A program made the position numbers and the translations under genes. The notes beneath the pieces were generated by a model. The model saw nothing but the letters and a program-made list of their open reading frames with translations. It searched no databases and was not told where the DNA came from. DNA of 64,000 bases from Rhodococcoides kyotonense (GTDB lineage Bacteria > Actinomycetota > Actinomycetes > Mycobacteriales > Mycobacteriaceae), in contig NZ_FZOW01000007.1 in the NCBI RefSeq assembly GCF_900188125.1, forward strand, positions 62,001 to 126,000, read 5' to 3'. Positions 52,070 to 61,500 of this stretch are shown in pieces. How positions within the stretch are numbered: the stretch's first letter is position 1; every line of letters begins with the position of its first letter.

Positions 52070-53280
52070 GCGCCGACCACACCGATCGAACCCGGCGTGT
52101 AGTCCAGATCGAATGTGCGCGCAATGCGCCCGCCGTCGCGATAGTCGATTTCGACGACGGCATTCGCCGCGGGGTCGGACACGTAAGCGCGCGTTCCGGC
52201 GACAACCAGGGACGGTTCGTCATTATCTCCGACGGGTCCCGCGAGCACCGGCGTCGACGACAGTTCCGCGCCTGTCACTGCGTCGAACGTCCGGAACGTC
52301 CCGTCCTGCTGCAGCGACAACGCGGTCTTGCCATCGCTCGAAATCCCCGACGCCACAGCCTCATCCGCGGTGCGCGCATCGACCCACTCCCCCGACTTCG
52401 TATCGAGCACCAACACGCCGCTCTCGGTCGGAGCGGCAACAAGCGAACCTCGGGAACCGTGCTCCAACGACCATGCGCGGTCGGCGTTCGCCGGATACGG
52501 GAACTTCGTCGTCGTGAAGTCAGCTGCGGCATCGACTTTCAGCACCCCGTCGCCGCACGCAACGACGAAGTAGTTCGAGAACACTGCCTCTCCATGCATG
52601 TCGGGGCACATGCCGTCGAGTGCACGAATCGTGTCTCCGTTTCCGCCGCGCAGCTCGAGACCGTTCGGCAAGTCTTCTTCCGTGCCACCGGTCGACACGA
52701 CGAAGTGGTCCGACAGCGGAACCGCAATGCCGTGCTGCGGGCTACTTTTCAGACTTGTTGCAATGGTCGACTCGCCCTTGCTCAGCGAATCGAAGTCGAC
52801 GACGTCGGCCGTCCCGGTGCCGTCGAAGAACACCGCGACCTTGCGGTCACCGGCGATGACGTGCGCGGGCTCGACGCCGTCGAGCTGACCGATCTCGACC
52901 GGATCCTTGACGTACGAGTGCGAGTGGTCGCCGTGTTCGATGCTCCACGATCCCGGATCGAGCACCGTCGCGCGCCGACCATCGGTTGCGACGACGTATC
53001 GGCCGTTGATCGTCGTGAGGCTTGCTGCGGAACCTACATCGTAGGAATGGACCCGATCCTCGGCGGCCAGGTCGAGCACCTCGATCCTCCCGGAGTCCGC
53101 GTCGGCGATCACGAGTCGGGGTTCGGCCCCCTCGACCTCCGTCGATCCGGCCTCCGCGGCCAGGTCACTTCCTGCGCGCGCGGTGCCGGTCTCCTCGGTG
53201 GCCTCTTTGGCCGGCTCGCCACTACTGCACCCAGCTACCGCCAGCGCCACGACGCCGACAGCCAACACCAATTTCCGCAC
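52066..53280 (-). CDS. aztD: AztD zinc metallochaperone (lipoprotein)
   Basis: 404 residues from a GTG with CAGGAG upstream. The signal ends in AVAGC, Cys18. A propeller follows with a His-rich loop IEHGDHSHSYVKD near residue 110, QHGIAVPLSDHFVVSTGG, a CPDMHGEAVFSNYFVVACGDG segment and YVSDPAANAVVEIDY. The His cluster is the likely zinc site used to load AztC. A Zur-like palindrome lies directly upstream, separating it from aztB. Confidence 0.9.
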   Translation of the reverse strand: MRKLVLAVGVVALAVAGCSSGEPAKEATEETGTARAGSDLAAEAGSTEVEGAEPRLVIADADSGRIEVLDLAAEDRVHSYDVGSAASLTTINGRYVVATDGRRATVLDPGSWSIEHGDHSHSYVKDPVEIGQLDGVEPAHVIAGDRKVAVFFDGTGTADVVDFDSLSKGESTIATSLKSSPQHGIAVPLSDHFVVSTGGTEEDLPNGLELRGGNGDTIRALDGMCPDMHGEAVFSNYFVVACGDGVLKVDAAADFTTTKFPYPANADRAWSLEHGSRGSLVAAPTESGVLVLDTKSGEWVDARTADEAVASGISSDGKTALSLQQDGTFRTFDAVTGAELSSTPVLAGPVGDNDEPSLVVAGTRAYVSDPAANAVVEIDYRDGGRIARTFDLDYTPGSIGVVGA

Positions 53281-53303
53281 GACAACGAACTCCTGAATCA
53301 GAC

Positions 53304-53322
53304 ATGATAACGATTGTCGTTA
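53304..53322. promoter_or_regulatory. Zur-like box upstream of aztD
   Basis: The perfect palindrome TAACGA-TTG-TCGTTA is at 53308-53322. The 16-mer ATGATAACGATTGTCG (53304-53319) matches the minus strand of the aztA/aztB box in 14 of 16 positions. The 7-1-7 style symmetry suits a Fur-family repressor such as Zur. Confidence 0.65.
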
Positions 53323-53395
53323 CAGTAAACCATGGGTAATACACCGGAGCGAGGGCGGCATTCAGTCACTCAGAGTGACCGAATGTGACATTCGC

Positions 53396-54238
53396 TCACC
53401 CGGGGACCCACCCAGCCCCCACCCGACGCCCGACGGCCGACCCCACCCCCGCGACCACGAAGAACTGGAGAACCGCCAACCCGGCGATGGTGGCGCCCGC
53501 AGCTGTGTTCGCGTGCCACGACACCAGCAGCCCTGTGACCACAGCCGACCACCCGAACAGCGTGGCGAGCACCATCGACGGCACGATCGAACGCCCGAAC
53601 AGGTAGGCCGTCGCCGAGGGCGCGACCAGAAGCCCGAACACCAGCAACGTCCCGACTATCCGGAACGACGCCACCACCGCCAGCACCACCAGCGCCAACA
53701 GCACTACATGCGCAAGCCGAGGCCGGAAGCCGAACGTCTGCGCCTTCCGTTCGTCGAACACCAGCGCGACGAACGGCCGGTACGCGACGACGGACACCAC
53801 CAGCGCCACCACTGCTGCAACCGCAAGAAACACCAGGTCCGCATACGTCGCCGACAGCACGTCACCGAAGAGGAACGACGTCAGATCCACCGCGAACGAC
53901 CGCGCACGCGAGACGATCACGACCCCCAGCGCCAGCATGCCGACGAACAGCAATCCGATCCCGGTGTCCTCGGACAGCCGAGAGTTCCGCGACACCCACG
54001 CCACTCCCCCGATCATGACGACCGCACTGATGGCAGCGCCGATCAAGAGGTTCGCGCTCATCAAGTACGCGATCGCGACGCCGGGCAACATCCCGTGCGA
54101 TACCGCATCGCTCAGAAATGCCATGCCGCGCAACACGACCCACGTTCCTACCAAGGCGCACAGAATCGACACGAGCATGCCAGCCCACAGGGCGCGCTGC
54201 ACGAACGAGACAGCGAAAGGGTCGAGTAGCCAGTCCAC
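53396..54238 (-). CDS. aztB: AztB zinc ABC transporter permease (ZnuB family)
   Basis: 280 residues from a GTG. About eight membrane segments; the N-terminus DPFAVSFVQRALWAGMLVSI, then LRGMAFLSDAVSHGMLPGVA with the conserved His, is typical of metal permeases of this family. The gene diverges from the ATPase gene with only 30 bases between starts. aztD and aztC follow in the same direction after the Zur-like box. Confidence 0.92.
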   Translation of the reverse strand: MDWLLDPFAVSFVQRALWAGMLVSILCALVGTWVVLRGMAFLSDAVSHGMLPGVAIAYLMSANLLIGAAISAVVMIGGVAWVSRNSRLSEDTGIGLLFVGMLALGVVIVSRARSFAVDLTSFLFGDVLSATYADLVFLAVAAVVALVVSVVAYRPFVALVFDERKAQTFGFRPRLAHVVLLALVVLAVVASFRIVGTLLVFGLLVAPSATAYLFGRSIVPSMVLATLFGWSAVVTGLLVSWHANTAAGATIAGLAVLQFFVVAGVGSAVGRRVGAGWVPG

Positions 54239-54254
54239 GACCGAGAACCATATG

Positions 54255-54270
54255 CGACAATGGTTGTCAT
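54255..54270. promoter_or_regulatory. Zur-like box between aztB and aztA
   Basis: CGACAATGGTTGTCAT contains GACAA-TGG-TTGTC and, read on the other strand, differs from the aztD box at only 2 of 16 positions. It overlaps the aztA start codon and lies 17 bases from the aztB start, so one repressor could shut off both. Confidence 0.65.
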
Positions 54271-54904
54271 GAACGAATCGGTGTCCGTACGCGACCTGTC
54301 CGTCCGGTACGGCAACACCACCGCACTGGCGGGCGTCAGCGCCACCTTCCGGCCCGGCACCGTCACCGCACTCGTCGGACACAACGGCTCGGGCAAATCG
54401 ACTCTGCTGCAATCACTTGCGGGCATCGTCAAGCCCACCGCGGGAACCGTCGAGACTCGCCGCATGCAGGTCACCTACGTCCCCCAGCGCTCCGACGTCA
54501 ACGATCGCATGGCCATCACCGTCGGCGAGGTTGTTTCCATGGGAACTTGGCCGCGCCGCGGCATCCTCGGTCGCGCGAGCAGAAAAGACAGACAAGCGGT
54601 CGACGACGCCATCGCGCGCCTGAGGCTCACCGAGCTCCGGTCACGCAGGCTGTCGGCGTTGTCCGGCGGGCAGCGTCAGCGCGCTCTTCTCGCGCAGGCA
54701 CTCGTCGAGCACGGCGGTCTCGTCCTCCTCGACGAACCGACGACCGGCCTCGACGCGGAAGCCCGCGAGATCATCAACAGTGTGGTCGACGACGAGGCTG
54801 CGCGCGGGGCCGTCGTCGTCATGGCGACTCACGACTCCGACGACGCCCAACGGGCCGATGCGGCGATCACTCTTGCACGAGGAGAGATACTTTCGGTGCG
54901 GTAG
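54269..54904 (+). CDS. aztA: AztA zinc ABC transporter ATPase
   Basis: 211 residues from the ATG at 54269; an ATG at 54260 is in frame but inside the Zur-like box. Walker A GHNGSGKST, signature LSGGQRQR, Walker B LVLLDEPTTGLD. Energises uptake with AztB. There is no ribosome binding site, so the mRNA may be leaderless. The last 38 bases overlap the end of the convergent glycerol-dehydrogenase-like gene. Confidence 0.9.
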   Translation: MNESVSVRDLSVRYGNTTALAGVSATFRPGTVTALVGHNGSGKSTLLQSLAGIVKPTAGTVETRRMQVTYVPQRSDVNDRMAITVGEVVSMGTWPRRGILGRASRKDRQAVDDAIARLRLTELRSRRLSALSGGQRQRALLAQALVEHGGLVLLDEPTTGLDAEAREIINSVVDDEAARGAVVVMATHDSDDAQRADAAITLARGEILSVR

Positions 54905-55985
54905 CCCGCGCTTCGACGCTTTCGATGGCCGCGACGAGTGTCTCGACGGTCACGACCGCGGCCGTGTTGCGAATGTGCGGCGCCGACATCGCCGCCACCG
55001 CCAGCTCGCGAATCTCGTCGGCCGACGCGTCGGGCATACCCATGTCAGCAAGTGACGTCGGGAGATGCACTGCGGTCAACAAATCCGTCACGTCCCGAAC
55101 CACGTCCTCGTGATGATTCTCCAGCGCGAGCTGAACGAGCAGCCCGTACGCGACGTGGTACCCGTGCAGCATCGACTTGGTACCACGCCCAGCCATGAGA
55201 CCCCTGGTCATACAGTGCGCGATGGAAAGTCCGCCGTTCTCGTACCCGATGCCCGATGACAGCACTACGGCCTCCACCACCGATTCGACCGCTGGGCTCA
55301 GTTCACCGTTCTCGACGGATTTCACGGCATCGACCGCGTGTCGGGCGAGAACGTCGTAGCACCCAGCCGCGACGATTCCACCGATGTCGAACGGCCGTGT
55401 TCCCTGCATGGTTACGCCAGTTCCAAGTCGGCATCCCTCGGCTTCGAATTTCTTGGCCAGTGCGTCGCCGATGCCGGAGATCAGGAACTGCACGGGAGCC
55501 CGAGAGATCAACTCAGTGTCGACGACGACGCAACTCGGATTGAAATCCAGGTGCTCCACCTCGCACAGCACGTGATTGTCGTTGTAGATGGCCAGGATTC
55601 GAGCCGTGGGGCCGTCGTTCGACGCGATGGTCGGGCAGGTGACCATCGCGGCGCCCAGATCGATGGCGATACCTTTGGCAAGGTCGAGCGCCTTTCCTCC
55701 ACCGATTCCCACCACCACGTCATGCGTGCGATCTCGCACTCGCGCAGCATGTTCGGCGATGTTCGCTCGGGTCACATCGCCGGAACACGAAAGAACCTCG
55801 TACTCGAGGTCGGACGATGCGAATGACCCGGTGACCTCGGAACCGAGGGTACTGAGCACGAACTCGTCCACTACCACCAGCGGACGATGTCCGTGTTCGG
55901 CAACCACCCTCGCCAAGCTACCGATCACACCCGGACCTTGGATGTACCGACGAGGTGCGCCGAATTGCCGGTATTCTGCCGTCAC
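54867..55985 (-). CDS. Iron-containing alcohol dehydrogenase, glycerol-dehydrogenase-like (GldA family)
   Basis: 372 residues from a GTG overlapping the transketolase stop (GTGA). NAD motif GIGGGKALDLAKG; metal ligands are the Asp in TIASNDGPTA and the His residues in SIAHCMTRG and MLHGYHVAYG. It oxidises a polyol or reduces a hydroxyketone with NAD. It ends the long operon and could act on the dihydroxyacetone- or glycolaldehyde-like product of the transketolase. Its 3' end is antisense to the aztA 3' end for 38 bases. Confidence 0.9.
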   Translation of the reverse strand: MTAEYRQFGAPRRYIQGPGVIGSLARVVAEHGHRPLVVVDEFVLSTLGSEVTGSFASSDLEYEVLSCSGDVTRANIAEHAARVRDRTHDVVVGIGGGKALDLAKGIAIDLGAAMVTCPTIASNDGPTARILAIYNDNHVLCEVEHLDFNPSCVVVDTELISRAPVQFLISGIGDALAKKFEAEGCRLGTGVTMQGTRPFDIGGIVAAGCYDVLARHAVDAVKSVENGELSPAVESVVEAVVLSSGIGYENGGLSIAHCMTRGLMAGRGTKSMLHGYHVAYGLLVQLALENHHEDVVRDVTDLLTAVHLPTSLADMGMPDASADEIRELAVAAMSAPHIRNTAAVVTVETLVAAIESVEARATAPKVSLLVQE

Positions 55986-56971
55986 GAGAAGGCCCAGTTG
56001 CCGGTCACAACGGCGTCGGTGATCGCGTCCTGATCCAGTCCGAAGACCTTCTCGTTGTATGCCTGTGAGCCGCATGGGTGGAACCTGTCGTGCAATCCGA
56101 TGCGGGTAACGGGCACCGATAGTCCACGATCGTGGACTACCTCGACGACAGCCGTTCCCAATCCACCCGAACGCAATCCGTTTTCGACGACAATGACACG
56201 CCCGACCGACGAGGCGACATCCACAATTGCCTCCTCGTCCAACGGCTTGATCGTCGGCACGTGCAACACCGCGGCCGAAATGCCTAGGTCACGAGCGGTA
56301 TCCGACGCCTTCATCGCTCGTTCCGTCATGAACCCGGTGCTGATGACCGCGACATCCGTTCCTTCGCGAACCAGCCGCGCCTTGCCGACGACGAACTCGA
56401 AGTCGGTCTCGTCGAACACGACTGGCACCTTGCCACGGAGGTTTCGAATGTAGAACGTGCCCGGGGTTGCTGCCGCAGCACGCACTGCGTGTCGAAGCTC
56501 GACGGCGTCGCACGGGTCGATGACCGTCAAGTCCGGAACACTGCGCATCACGACGAGGTCCTCCAGCGACTGATGAGTGGCCCCGTACGGATTGACCAGT
56601 CCCGGTGACCCCGCAACGATCTTGACGTTCGCCTTGCTGTGAGCGCAGGCAATCGCAATGAAGTCCAGTGCTCGCCTCGACAGAAACGCAGCGTACGTCG
56701 CGCAGAAGGCGGTCTTACCCACCTTCGCGAGTCCGGCGGCCATCATCACCGCACTCTGTTCTGCGACACCGGCATTGAAATACCGCTCTGGGTACGCGTT
56801 CATGAAGGGCACGATGTCGGAGTACTTGGACATGTCGGCGCTGAGGCCCACGATCGACGAATCGGTTTCGGCCAATCTCACCAGCTCGTTGCCGAACGGG
56901 GCAGACTCGTACGGCCCCTTGACCTCGGCGATCTCGCCCATACCTCCGGCACGGTTCAGCAGTTCAGGCAT
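55982..56971 (-). CDS. Transketolase C-terminal subunit
   Basis: 329 residues; ATG with GGAG 7 bases upstream, overlapping the N-terminal subunit gene by 8 bases. Pyrimidine-binding domain: ERYFNAGVAEQSAVMMAAGLAKVG contains the catalytic Glu (GVAEQ). The C-terminal domain ends with HDRFHPCGS. Split transketolases of this type are used in sugar catabolic clusters instead of the housekeeping enzyme. Confidence 0.92.
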   Translation of the reverse strand: MPELLNRAGGMGEIAEVKGPYESAPFGNELVRLAETDSSIVGLSADMSKYSDIVPFMNAYPERYFNAGVAEQSAVMMAAGLAKVGKTAFCATYAAFLSRRALDFIAIACAHSKANVKIVAGSPGLVNPYGATHQSLEDLVVMRSVPDLTVIDPCDAVELRHAVRAAAATPGTFYIRNLRGKVPVVFDETDFEFVVGKARLVREGTDVAVISTGFMTERAMKASDTARDLGISAAVLHVPTIKPLDEEAIVDVASSVGRVIVVENGLRSGGLGTAVVEVVHDRGLSVPVTRIGLHDRFHPCGSQAYNEKVFGLDQDAITDAVVTGNWAFS

Positions 56972-57797
56972 GGTTGTTCTCCAATTCTTCGATGAGCGAG
57001 GCCCATTCACCAGGTTCGACGCGTACGAAGTGCGCCCGTTCGCGAGCCACCAGCGTCGGCACTCCGTGACCGGGTGTGGTCCGCGCGATGATCGCTTTCG
57101 GTCTGTCGGTCACGGATTCGAGCCGGTCGAACGCGGCGCACAATGCATCGACGTCGTTGCCGTCCACTTCTTCCACGGCCCACCCGAACGATGCCCACTT
57201 GTCGGCGATCGACTCCATGTCCAACACCATCGGACCGTCCGCCTGAATACCGTTGCAGTCGACCACCGCGGTGAGGTTTCCGCACCGAAAGCTCGACGCG
57301 GACATCGCGGCTTCCCACGTGGAGCCCTCCTGGAGTTCACCGTCGGACAGTTCGACGATTACCTTGGACTCGCGTCCGTCCAGCCGCAGCCCCAGCGCCA
57401 TCCCGACACCCTGGCCGAGGCCATGACCCAGCGATCCGCCGGTGATCTCGACGCCGGGCGTCTCGTCGAACGTGCTCATCGGTAAGTCGCTGCCATTGAG
57501 TCCGTATGTCGCGATGTCGTCCTCGTCGAGAATTCCCAACTCGGCCAGCACTGCATAGAGGGCGACGGAGTAGTGCCCAGTCGAGAGGACGAAACGGTCG
57601 CGGTCGACCCAATCGGGATCGGCCGGGTCGAACCGTAGCTGACGGAAGTAGACGACAGCCAGAACGTCGGCGATGCCGAGGCCCTGCGCGATGTATCCCT
57701 CGCCCTTGTCGGCTGCCATGTGCATCATTCGCCGCCGTAAAGCAAAGCTAGTGCGCCGCAATATCTCCGGCGAGTCGGTCGTCGTAAGTACGGACAT
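56964..57797 (-). CDS. Transketolase N-terminal (thiamine diphosphate-binding) subunit
   Basis: 277 residues. Residues MHMAADKGEGYIAQGLGIADVLAVVYF start the fold; FVLSTGHYSVALYAVL and GGSLGHGLGQGVGMALGLRL are substrate/TPP loops, and ELSDGELQEG...VVDCNG is the Mg-TPP motif. It works with the C-terminal subunit to transfer a two-carbon unit. The start is one base from the SDR stop codon. Confidence 0.92.
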   Translation of the reverse strand: MSVLTTTDSPEILRRTSFALRRRMMHMAADKGEGYIAQGLGIADVLAVVYFRQLRFDPADPDWVDRDRFVLSTGHYSVALYAVLAELGILDEDDIATYGLNGSDLPMSTFDETPGVEITGGSLGHGLGQGVGMALGLRLDGRESKVIVELSDGELQEGSTWEAAMSASSFRCGNLTAVVDCNGIQADGPMVLDMESIADKWASFGWAVEEVDGNDVDALCAAFDRLESVTDRPKAIIARTTPGHGVPTLVARERAHFVRVEPGEWASLIEELENNHA

Positions 57798-57798
57798 A

Positions 57799-58584
57799 TC
57801 AGTGAACCTCACTCTTGTAACTGTCATCGGCATGAAAAGTTCCGTCGATGGTGATTCCGCCGTCCACCTCGAGCACCACGCCGGTCACGAACGACGCATC
57901 GGCAGACACCAGAAAGGAGATCGCCGACGCCACCTCCTCGGGCCGGCCGAAGCGCATCAACGGCGTGCGCATCAGAATCCGGTCGCGGTCGAGCGTGCCG
58001 CTGACAATGCCCGACTGCATCATTCCGGTGTCCATGTATCCGGGGGCTACGGCGTTGACACGGATGCCTCGTCTGCCCCATTCCGCCGCGAGAGTCCGCG
58101 TCATCCCGACCACACCGGTCTTCGCCGTGCTGTATGCCAACCGGTGTGGCAGTCCGAACGTCGACCCTACCGACGCAAGGTTGACGATGGCCGGCGACGA
58201 TGACTTCACCAATTGCCCGAAAGCCGCCCTACTGCAGCGCATTGCGCCGCCGAGATGAACCGAAAGCTCCCGTTCCCAACGGCCGGACTCGGTGTCCTCG
58301 GCGTTGGATCGCGAGATGATTCCCGCATTGTTGACCAGCACGTCGAGACCACCGGTCACGGAGTCGACGAGTTCCAGACACTCCTCGACCGAGGCGTCGT
58401 CCGTGACGTCGACGGTCGCCGCAGTCGCGGTGATCCCCTCCGCCGTGAGCTTGTCGACGGCGTCCCCGGCAAGCCCCGGAACGATATCTGCGACCACGAC
58501 ATGAAACCCGTCTTCTCCCAATCTCTTCGCCGTCGACAGCCCAAGTCCCTGCGCTCCTCCGGTGATCAGTGCTGTGCGTGTCAT
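57799..58584 (-). CDS. Short-chain dehydrogenase/reductase
   Basis: 261 residues from the ATG at 58584, which overlaps the MFS stop. TGGAQGLGLS binds the cofactor; VADIV after strand 2 indicates NAD. NNAG, the Ser of LASVGS and YSTAK (Tyr, Lys) complete the active site. Oxidation of a polyol to a ketose that the FGGY kinase then phosphorylates is the likely role. Confidence 0.92.
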   Translation of the reverse strand: MTRTALITGGAQGLGLSTAKRLGEDGFHVVVADIVPGLAGDAVDKLTAEGITATAATVDVTDDASVEECLELVDSVTGGLDVLVNNAGIISRSNAEDTESGRWERELSVHLGGAMRCSRAAFGQLVKSSSPAIVNLASVGSTFGLPHRLAYSTAKTGVVGMTRTLAAEWGRRGIRVNAVAPGYMDTGMMQSGIVSGTLDRDRILMRTPLMRFGRPEEVASAISFLVSADASFVTGVVLEVDGGITIDGTFHADDSYKSEVH

Positions 58585-60047
58585 GAGGAACTCCTGTCGT
58601 CTGTGGTGTCGATCAGAAGCGATCGATCGTGGGCTTGCCGGACACCGATGTCGTGCAACTCGCGATCCGATTTGTCGCTCAGCGGTTCCCATTTGATGAT
58701 CACGCACGCCAGCAGTCCGACGAGTGGCGCAGCCATCAGGATCAACAGTGTCGTCGGGGTACCGAATGCTTCACGCATGACAGGGAAGCAGAACAGTCCG
58801 ACGACGCCCGCCGCGCTGCGCGAGATGGTAACCAACTGTGATCCTCTGGCGCGTAGTTCACTTCGGTATGCCAGCGGTCCCATGGTCAGACCCGCGGTGC
58901 CGGGTGCAGCCGCGTGGCAGAAGATGAAGAACGACGGCACGAGGAATCCGGCCAACAGCGGCATGTCCGACCACGTCGCGAGTACGAAGATGGCCAACGC
59001 CACGCCTGCGAATCCCCATGCCGAGCTGATACGCACACCGAACCTGCGGGCGAAATAGACGGCGAGCACACCGCCGACGATGCCGAACAGGTTGAACACC
59101 ACCGATCCGGTGATCGCCATCGCGAATCCGGATCCGAACAGGTCCATCGAGATGATCGGCAGGTAGAACCCGATGGCGAAATACTGCAGCGCTTCGGTGA
59201 ACCCGACGATGTTCGCGAGCACGGTGCGCGGCCGATATTCTCTGGCCCACAGCGCCGCCCACTTCACCTTGATTGCCGGTGCCGGCATTACTTCGGCCAT
59301 CCGAGCGTGGTCGACGGTGACCTCGCGGCCGAGTATCCGGGTCAGTGACCGAGCGGCGCCATCGAGATCGCCACGTGCGGCCAGCCATTTCGGGCTCTCT
59401 GGCATGAACCAGATCCGGGCGAGCAGCAGAACGAATGCGATGGCACCTGCAACGGCGAGGCTCCATCGCCAGACGTCCAGTCCTGCACCCAACTCGTAAG
59501 CGGCGAGAGTCACAAGTAGGGCGAGGCTCGTCGAGACGTACCACTGTGCCTGCGAGAAACTCAGCCAACTTCGCTTGTTCTTGGGAAGCAGTTCTGCCAG
59601 ATAAGCGAGAGCGATCCCGAGGTCGATGCCGTACGCGATTCCGCCGATCAGCCTGCCACTCAGCAACATTCCGTAGGACTGCGCCGACATCATCGTCAGC
59701 GCACCGACGACGGCCAACGCCTTTGCGATGACAAGAAAGCGCACGCGGCCGATCCGATCGCCCAGCTTGGCGCATGTCAGGGCCGCGAGAACACTTGCAC
59801 TGTAGCCGACTGCACTGAGCGTCCCGACGTCATTCCCGCTCAATCCGAGCTGTTCGCTGATGGCGCTCATACCACCGCTGAGTGCTCCGGTGTAGAACGC
59901 TTCGAACCCCAACCCCGCCAAAGCGAGACAGAGAATGATCCAGTGCATCTTGCCCTTGACGCCACCCTCGTCGATGATGCGTTCGACGTCCTCAGTCGAG
60001 CAGATGACCGTAGCCACCTGCTGGCCGGTGATCGGCTGTGCACTCAT
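58581..60047 (-). CDS. MFS transporter, sugar-porter-like (second of a pair)
   Basis: 488 residues, 12 membrane segments. GDRIGRVRFL after segment 2, AYGIDLGIALAYLAELLP and FMPESPKWLAARGDL before the central loop are sugar-porter features. It overlaps the neighbouring, related transporter gene by ATGA. A role in uptake of the polyol or sugar used by this operon is likely. The N-terminal 30 residues are cytosolic. Confidence 0.9.
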   Translation of the reverse strand: MSAQPITGQQVATVICSTEDVERIIDEGGVKGKMHWIILCLALAGLGFEAFYTGALSGGMSAISEQLGLSGNDVGTLSAVGYSASVLAALTCAKLGDRIGRVRFLVIAKALAVVGALTMMSAQSYGMLLSGRLIGGIAYGIDLGIALAYLAELLPKNKRSWLSFSQAQWYVSTSLALLVTLAAYELGAGLDVWRWSLAVAGAIAFVLLLARIWFMPESPKWLAARGDLDGAARSLTRILGREVTVDHARMAEVMPAPAIKVKWAALWAREYRPRTVLANIVGFTEALQYFAIGFYLPIISMDLFGSGFAMAITGSVVFNLFGIVGGVLAVYFARRFGVRISSAWGFAGVALAIFVLATWSDMPLLAGFLVPSFFIFCHAAAPGTAGLTMGPLAYRSELRARGSQLVTISRSAAGVVGLFCFPVMREAFGTPTTLLILMAAPLVGLLACVIIKWEPLSDKSDRELHDIGVRQAHDRSLLIDTTDDRSSS

Positions 60048-61459
60048 GCGGACTGCCCTTCGAGCGGCTTACCGATCTTGGCGTCGGCTTCCAGCGCGAC
60101 GGCGTCGCCCGCGTCGAACGGTTCCCACATGATCGCGCGACAGATGGCGGCACCGACGAGTGGGACGATCGCGAAGATCGTGATGGTGGTGGACAACCCG
60201 TAGGCGTCGACCATGTTCGGGAAAGCGTAGAGACCGACGATGCCTCCGAGACTCTGTGACACCGTGGCGATTTGACCACCCCGGCCGCGGAGATTGCTCG
60301 GGTATGCCATCGCTGCCATCGTCAGTCCCGATACGCCGGGGCCAGCGGAGTGGAAGAAGATGAACATGGCGGGCACCAGGAACATCAGGACCGTCGGCAG
60401 CGAGTCGAAAAAGATTCCGAGCACGAGGATCATGGCGGCCACTGCCAGAAATCCGTACATGGCCGCGCCGTGCGCCCCGAGTTTGCGTGCCACCCAGATG
60501 GACGCAATGCCACCGATGATGCCGAAGACGTTGAACACGACGGACCCGAAGATGGCTTCACCGAATCCGCCTCCGAACAGCGTCAGCGCGATGACCGGGA
60601 GGTAGAAGGCGACTGCGTAGTACTGGAGGGCCTGCATGGCGGTGACACCGTTCGCCAGGATCGTCCGCTTACGGTACGTCTTGCTGAACAAATCCGACCA
60701 CTTGCCGGTGTCCGGTCGGTCCACGTCGGGCGCAAGCACTCCCGAGGCGGGGAACACCGGCTGGATCTCGTACACCTGGTTCAGGGATTTCTCCAGGCGA
60801 CCGAGGTCGTTCTTCTCGGCAAGCCAGCGTGGGCTCTCGGGCATGAAGAACATCTGCCCCACCGTGACAATGACTGCGAATACCGCGGCGGCGGCCAATG
60901 ACCATCGCCAGATGTTCAACCCCAGATCGAAGTTGTAGAGGCCCAGAACAACCAGCAGCGCGAACGAGCTCGAGATGTACCACTGGGCCTGCCAGAAGTT
61001 GAGCAGGTGGCGTCGTAGCTTCGGTAGGAATTCCGCCAGGTATGCCATGGCCACGCCGAGGTCGATGCCGTACGCGGCGCCGGCCAAGCAGCGGCCGAGG
61101 ACCAAGATCAGAAAGTCCGGCGCCGCTGCCATGATGATCAACGCGATGACGGCGACAATCTTCGCTGCCACCATCAATTTGACGCGACCGAACCGGTCTG
61201 CCAGGAAGCCGCAGGTCAATGCTGCGATCAGTGTCGCGATGTAACCGTAGGAGCTGACCAGGCCCACTTCGTTGGCGCTGAGGCCGAGCTGTTCGGTCAT
61301 GGGGCTGGTACCGGCACTGAGGACCGCGAGATAGAAGGCCTCGAACGCGATACCGCCCAGGCCCAGGATCAGGAGGAGTTTGTGGCGGCGAGTTCGAATG
61401 TCTTCGAGGTCGATCAGATCGTTGATGTCCCGAACCGAATTGATCGTCAAAGATCGCAT
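60044..61459 (-). CDS. MFS transporter, sugar-porter-like (first of a pair)
   Basis: 471 residues, about 12 membrane segments and paralogous to the next gene: shared elements include GGIAFEAFYLAVLSAG, ADRFGRVKLMVAAK, AYGIDLGVAMAYLAEFLP and FMPESPRWLAEKNDL. The linker between halves is longer. Immediate coupling of two similar transporters suggests either two substrates or a two-subunit carrier. Confidence 0.9.
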   Translation of the reverse strand: MRSLTINSVRDINDLIDLEDIRTRRHKLLLILGLGGIAFEAFYLAVLSAGTSPMTEQLGLSANEVGLVSSYGYIATLIAALTCGFLADRFGRVKLMVAAKIVAVIALIIMAAAPDFLILVLGRCLAGAAYGIDLGVAMAYLAEFLPKLRRHLLNFWQAQWYISSSFALLVVLGLYNFDLGLNIWRWSLAAAAVFAVIVTVGQMFFMPESPRWLAEKNDLGRLEKSLNQVYEIQPVFPASGVLAPDVDRPDTGKWSDLFSKTYRKRTILANGVTAMQALQYYAVAFYLPVIALTLFGGGFGEAIFGSVVFNVFGIIGGIASIWVARKLGAHGAAMYGFLAVAAMILVLGIFFDSLPTVLMFLVPAMFIFFHSAGPGVSGLTMAAMAYPSNLRGRGGQIATVSQSLGGIVGLYAFPNMVDAYGLSTTITIFAIVPLVGAAICRAIMWEPFDAGDAVALEADAKIGKPLEGQSA

Positions 61460-61476
61460 ATCGGATTCCGTTCTGT

Positions 61477-61495
61477 CACAACCTCATCGGTTGTG
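61477..61495. promoter_or_regulatory. 7-bp inverted repeat between HAD and MFS genes
   Basis: CACAACC-TCATC-GGTTGTG lies in the only gap of the coupled operon (41 bases). It has no T-run, so an internal operator or a weak, leaky terminator are both possible. Confidence 0.4.
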
Positions 61496-61500
61496 TCTGA

